NCBI GenBank assembly: GCA_024734495.1
Contig: JALMQS010000085.1
Span: 12,438,048 to 12,502,047, forward strand
Origin: Forficula auricularia
Taxonomy: Eukaryota > Arthropoda > Insecta > Dermaptera > Forficulidae
Reading direction: 5' to 3'
DNA: 64,000 nucleotides
The notes beneath the pieces are model-generated. The model ran no database searches. It was given only the letters and a program-made list of their open reading frames with translations, and was not told the DNA's origin. Shown in pieces: positions 63,846 through 64,000 of the stretch. The number at the start of each line of letters is the position of its first letter. The first letter of the stretch is position 1. Position numbers and translations under genes: made by a program.

Positions 63846-64000
63846 ACACAGCTACAGAAATAAGACTCTAGATATGAATCTGGAAGTATGTTTTTTTCTA
63901 TAATCTACTGCATTGTGATATTATTTGTGTGGAAATAGATTTATTTAAATAAGTGGAATCGCGTGAGGAGGAGAATTATATTATATCATTTTTTTAAAAT

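Overview
Eukaryotic, very AT-rich and intron-like DNA that is almost entirely transposable-element debris. The mix points to an arthropod, most likely an insect, but the species cannot be named from the sequence: Penelope-like elements (PLEs) with hammerhead ribozymes, tRNA-derived SINEs, a Ty3/gypsy element, mariner, hAT and a TA-flanked DUF4817-type element, I/Jockey-type LINE tails and many foldbacks. There is no bacterial gene organisation. A run of exactly 100 N at 42315-42414 shows this is a scaffolded assembly.

Layout. 0-8.3 kb: foldbacks, a 1.4-kb TA-flanked transposon split by a SINE, LINE tail fragments and small MITEs. 9.2-11.3 kb: two PLE remnants, each carrying a hammerhead ribozyme at both ends in opposite orientation. 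11.4-20.6 kb: tandem arrays, a SINE with clear target duplication, perfect palindromes, a PLE ribozyme at 17.8 kb and a 0.9-kb MITE. 21-30 kb: a long inverted repeat, a PLE inverted pair (26.5-26.9 kb), a LINE reverse-transcriptase tail (27.1 kb) and a complete non-autonomous hAT (27.86-29.03 kb). 30-38 kb: MITE copies, two foldbacks ending in ACCGACTTC, a composite hairpin/tRNA-like element and a second, SINE-free copy of the TA-flanked transposon. 39.7-40.3 kb: a GC-rich island with a TATA box, a consensus splice donor and a CRE palindrome, possibly a host promoter. 41-46.3 kb: a lone hammerhead, a SINE, the assembly gap and a decayed Ty3/gypsy element on the minus strand. 47-53.8 kb: a PLE interrupted by a MITE, a LINE RNase H tail, and a 2.2-kb hAT holding a nested PLE tail. 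54.7-56.3 kb: a candidate small two-exon host gene whose intron holds a deleted mariner. 56.3-61.1 kb: three more ribozyme inverted pairs and a mosaic inverted duplication. 61.3-64 kb: reverse copies of the composite element and of the hAT.

The most notable content is the set of at least ten sequence-distinct hammerhead lineages. Each has the core CTGANGA, then one A or T, then helix II, then GAAA, then a short, often self-complementary helix III (ACGT, ACTATAGT or ATATAT). Several sit as convergent pairs at the two ends of PLE remnants whose coding tail matches the end of the PLE GIY-YIG endonuclease. Hammerheads in PLEs are known; the number of lineages, the constant extra base before helix II and the paired inverted arrangement with one member often damaged are what deserve a closer look.
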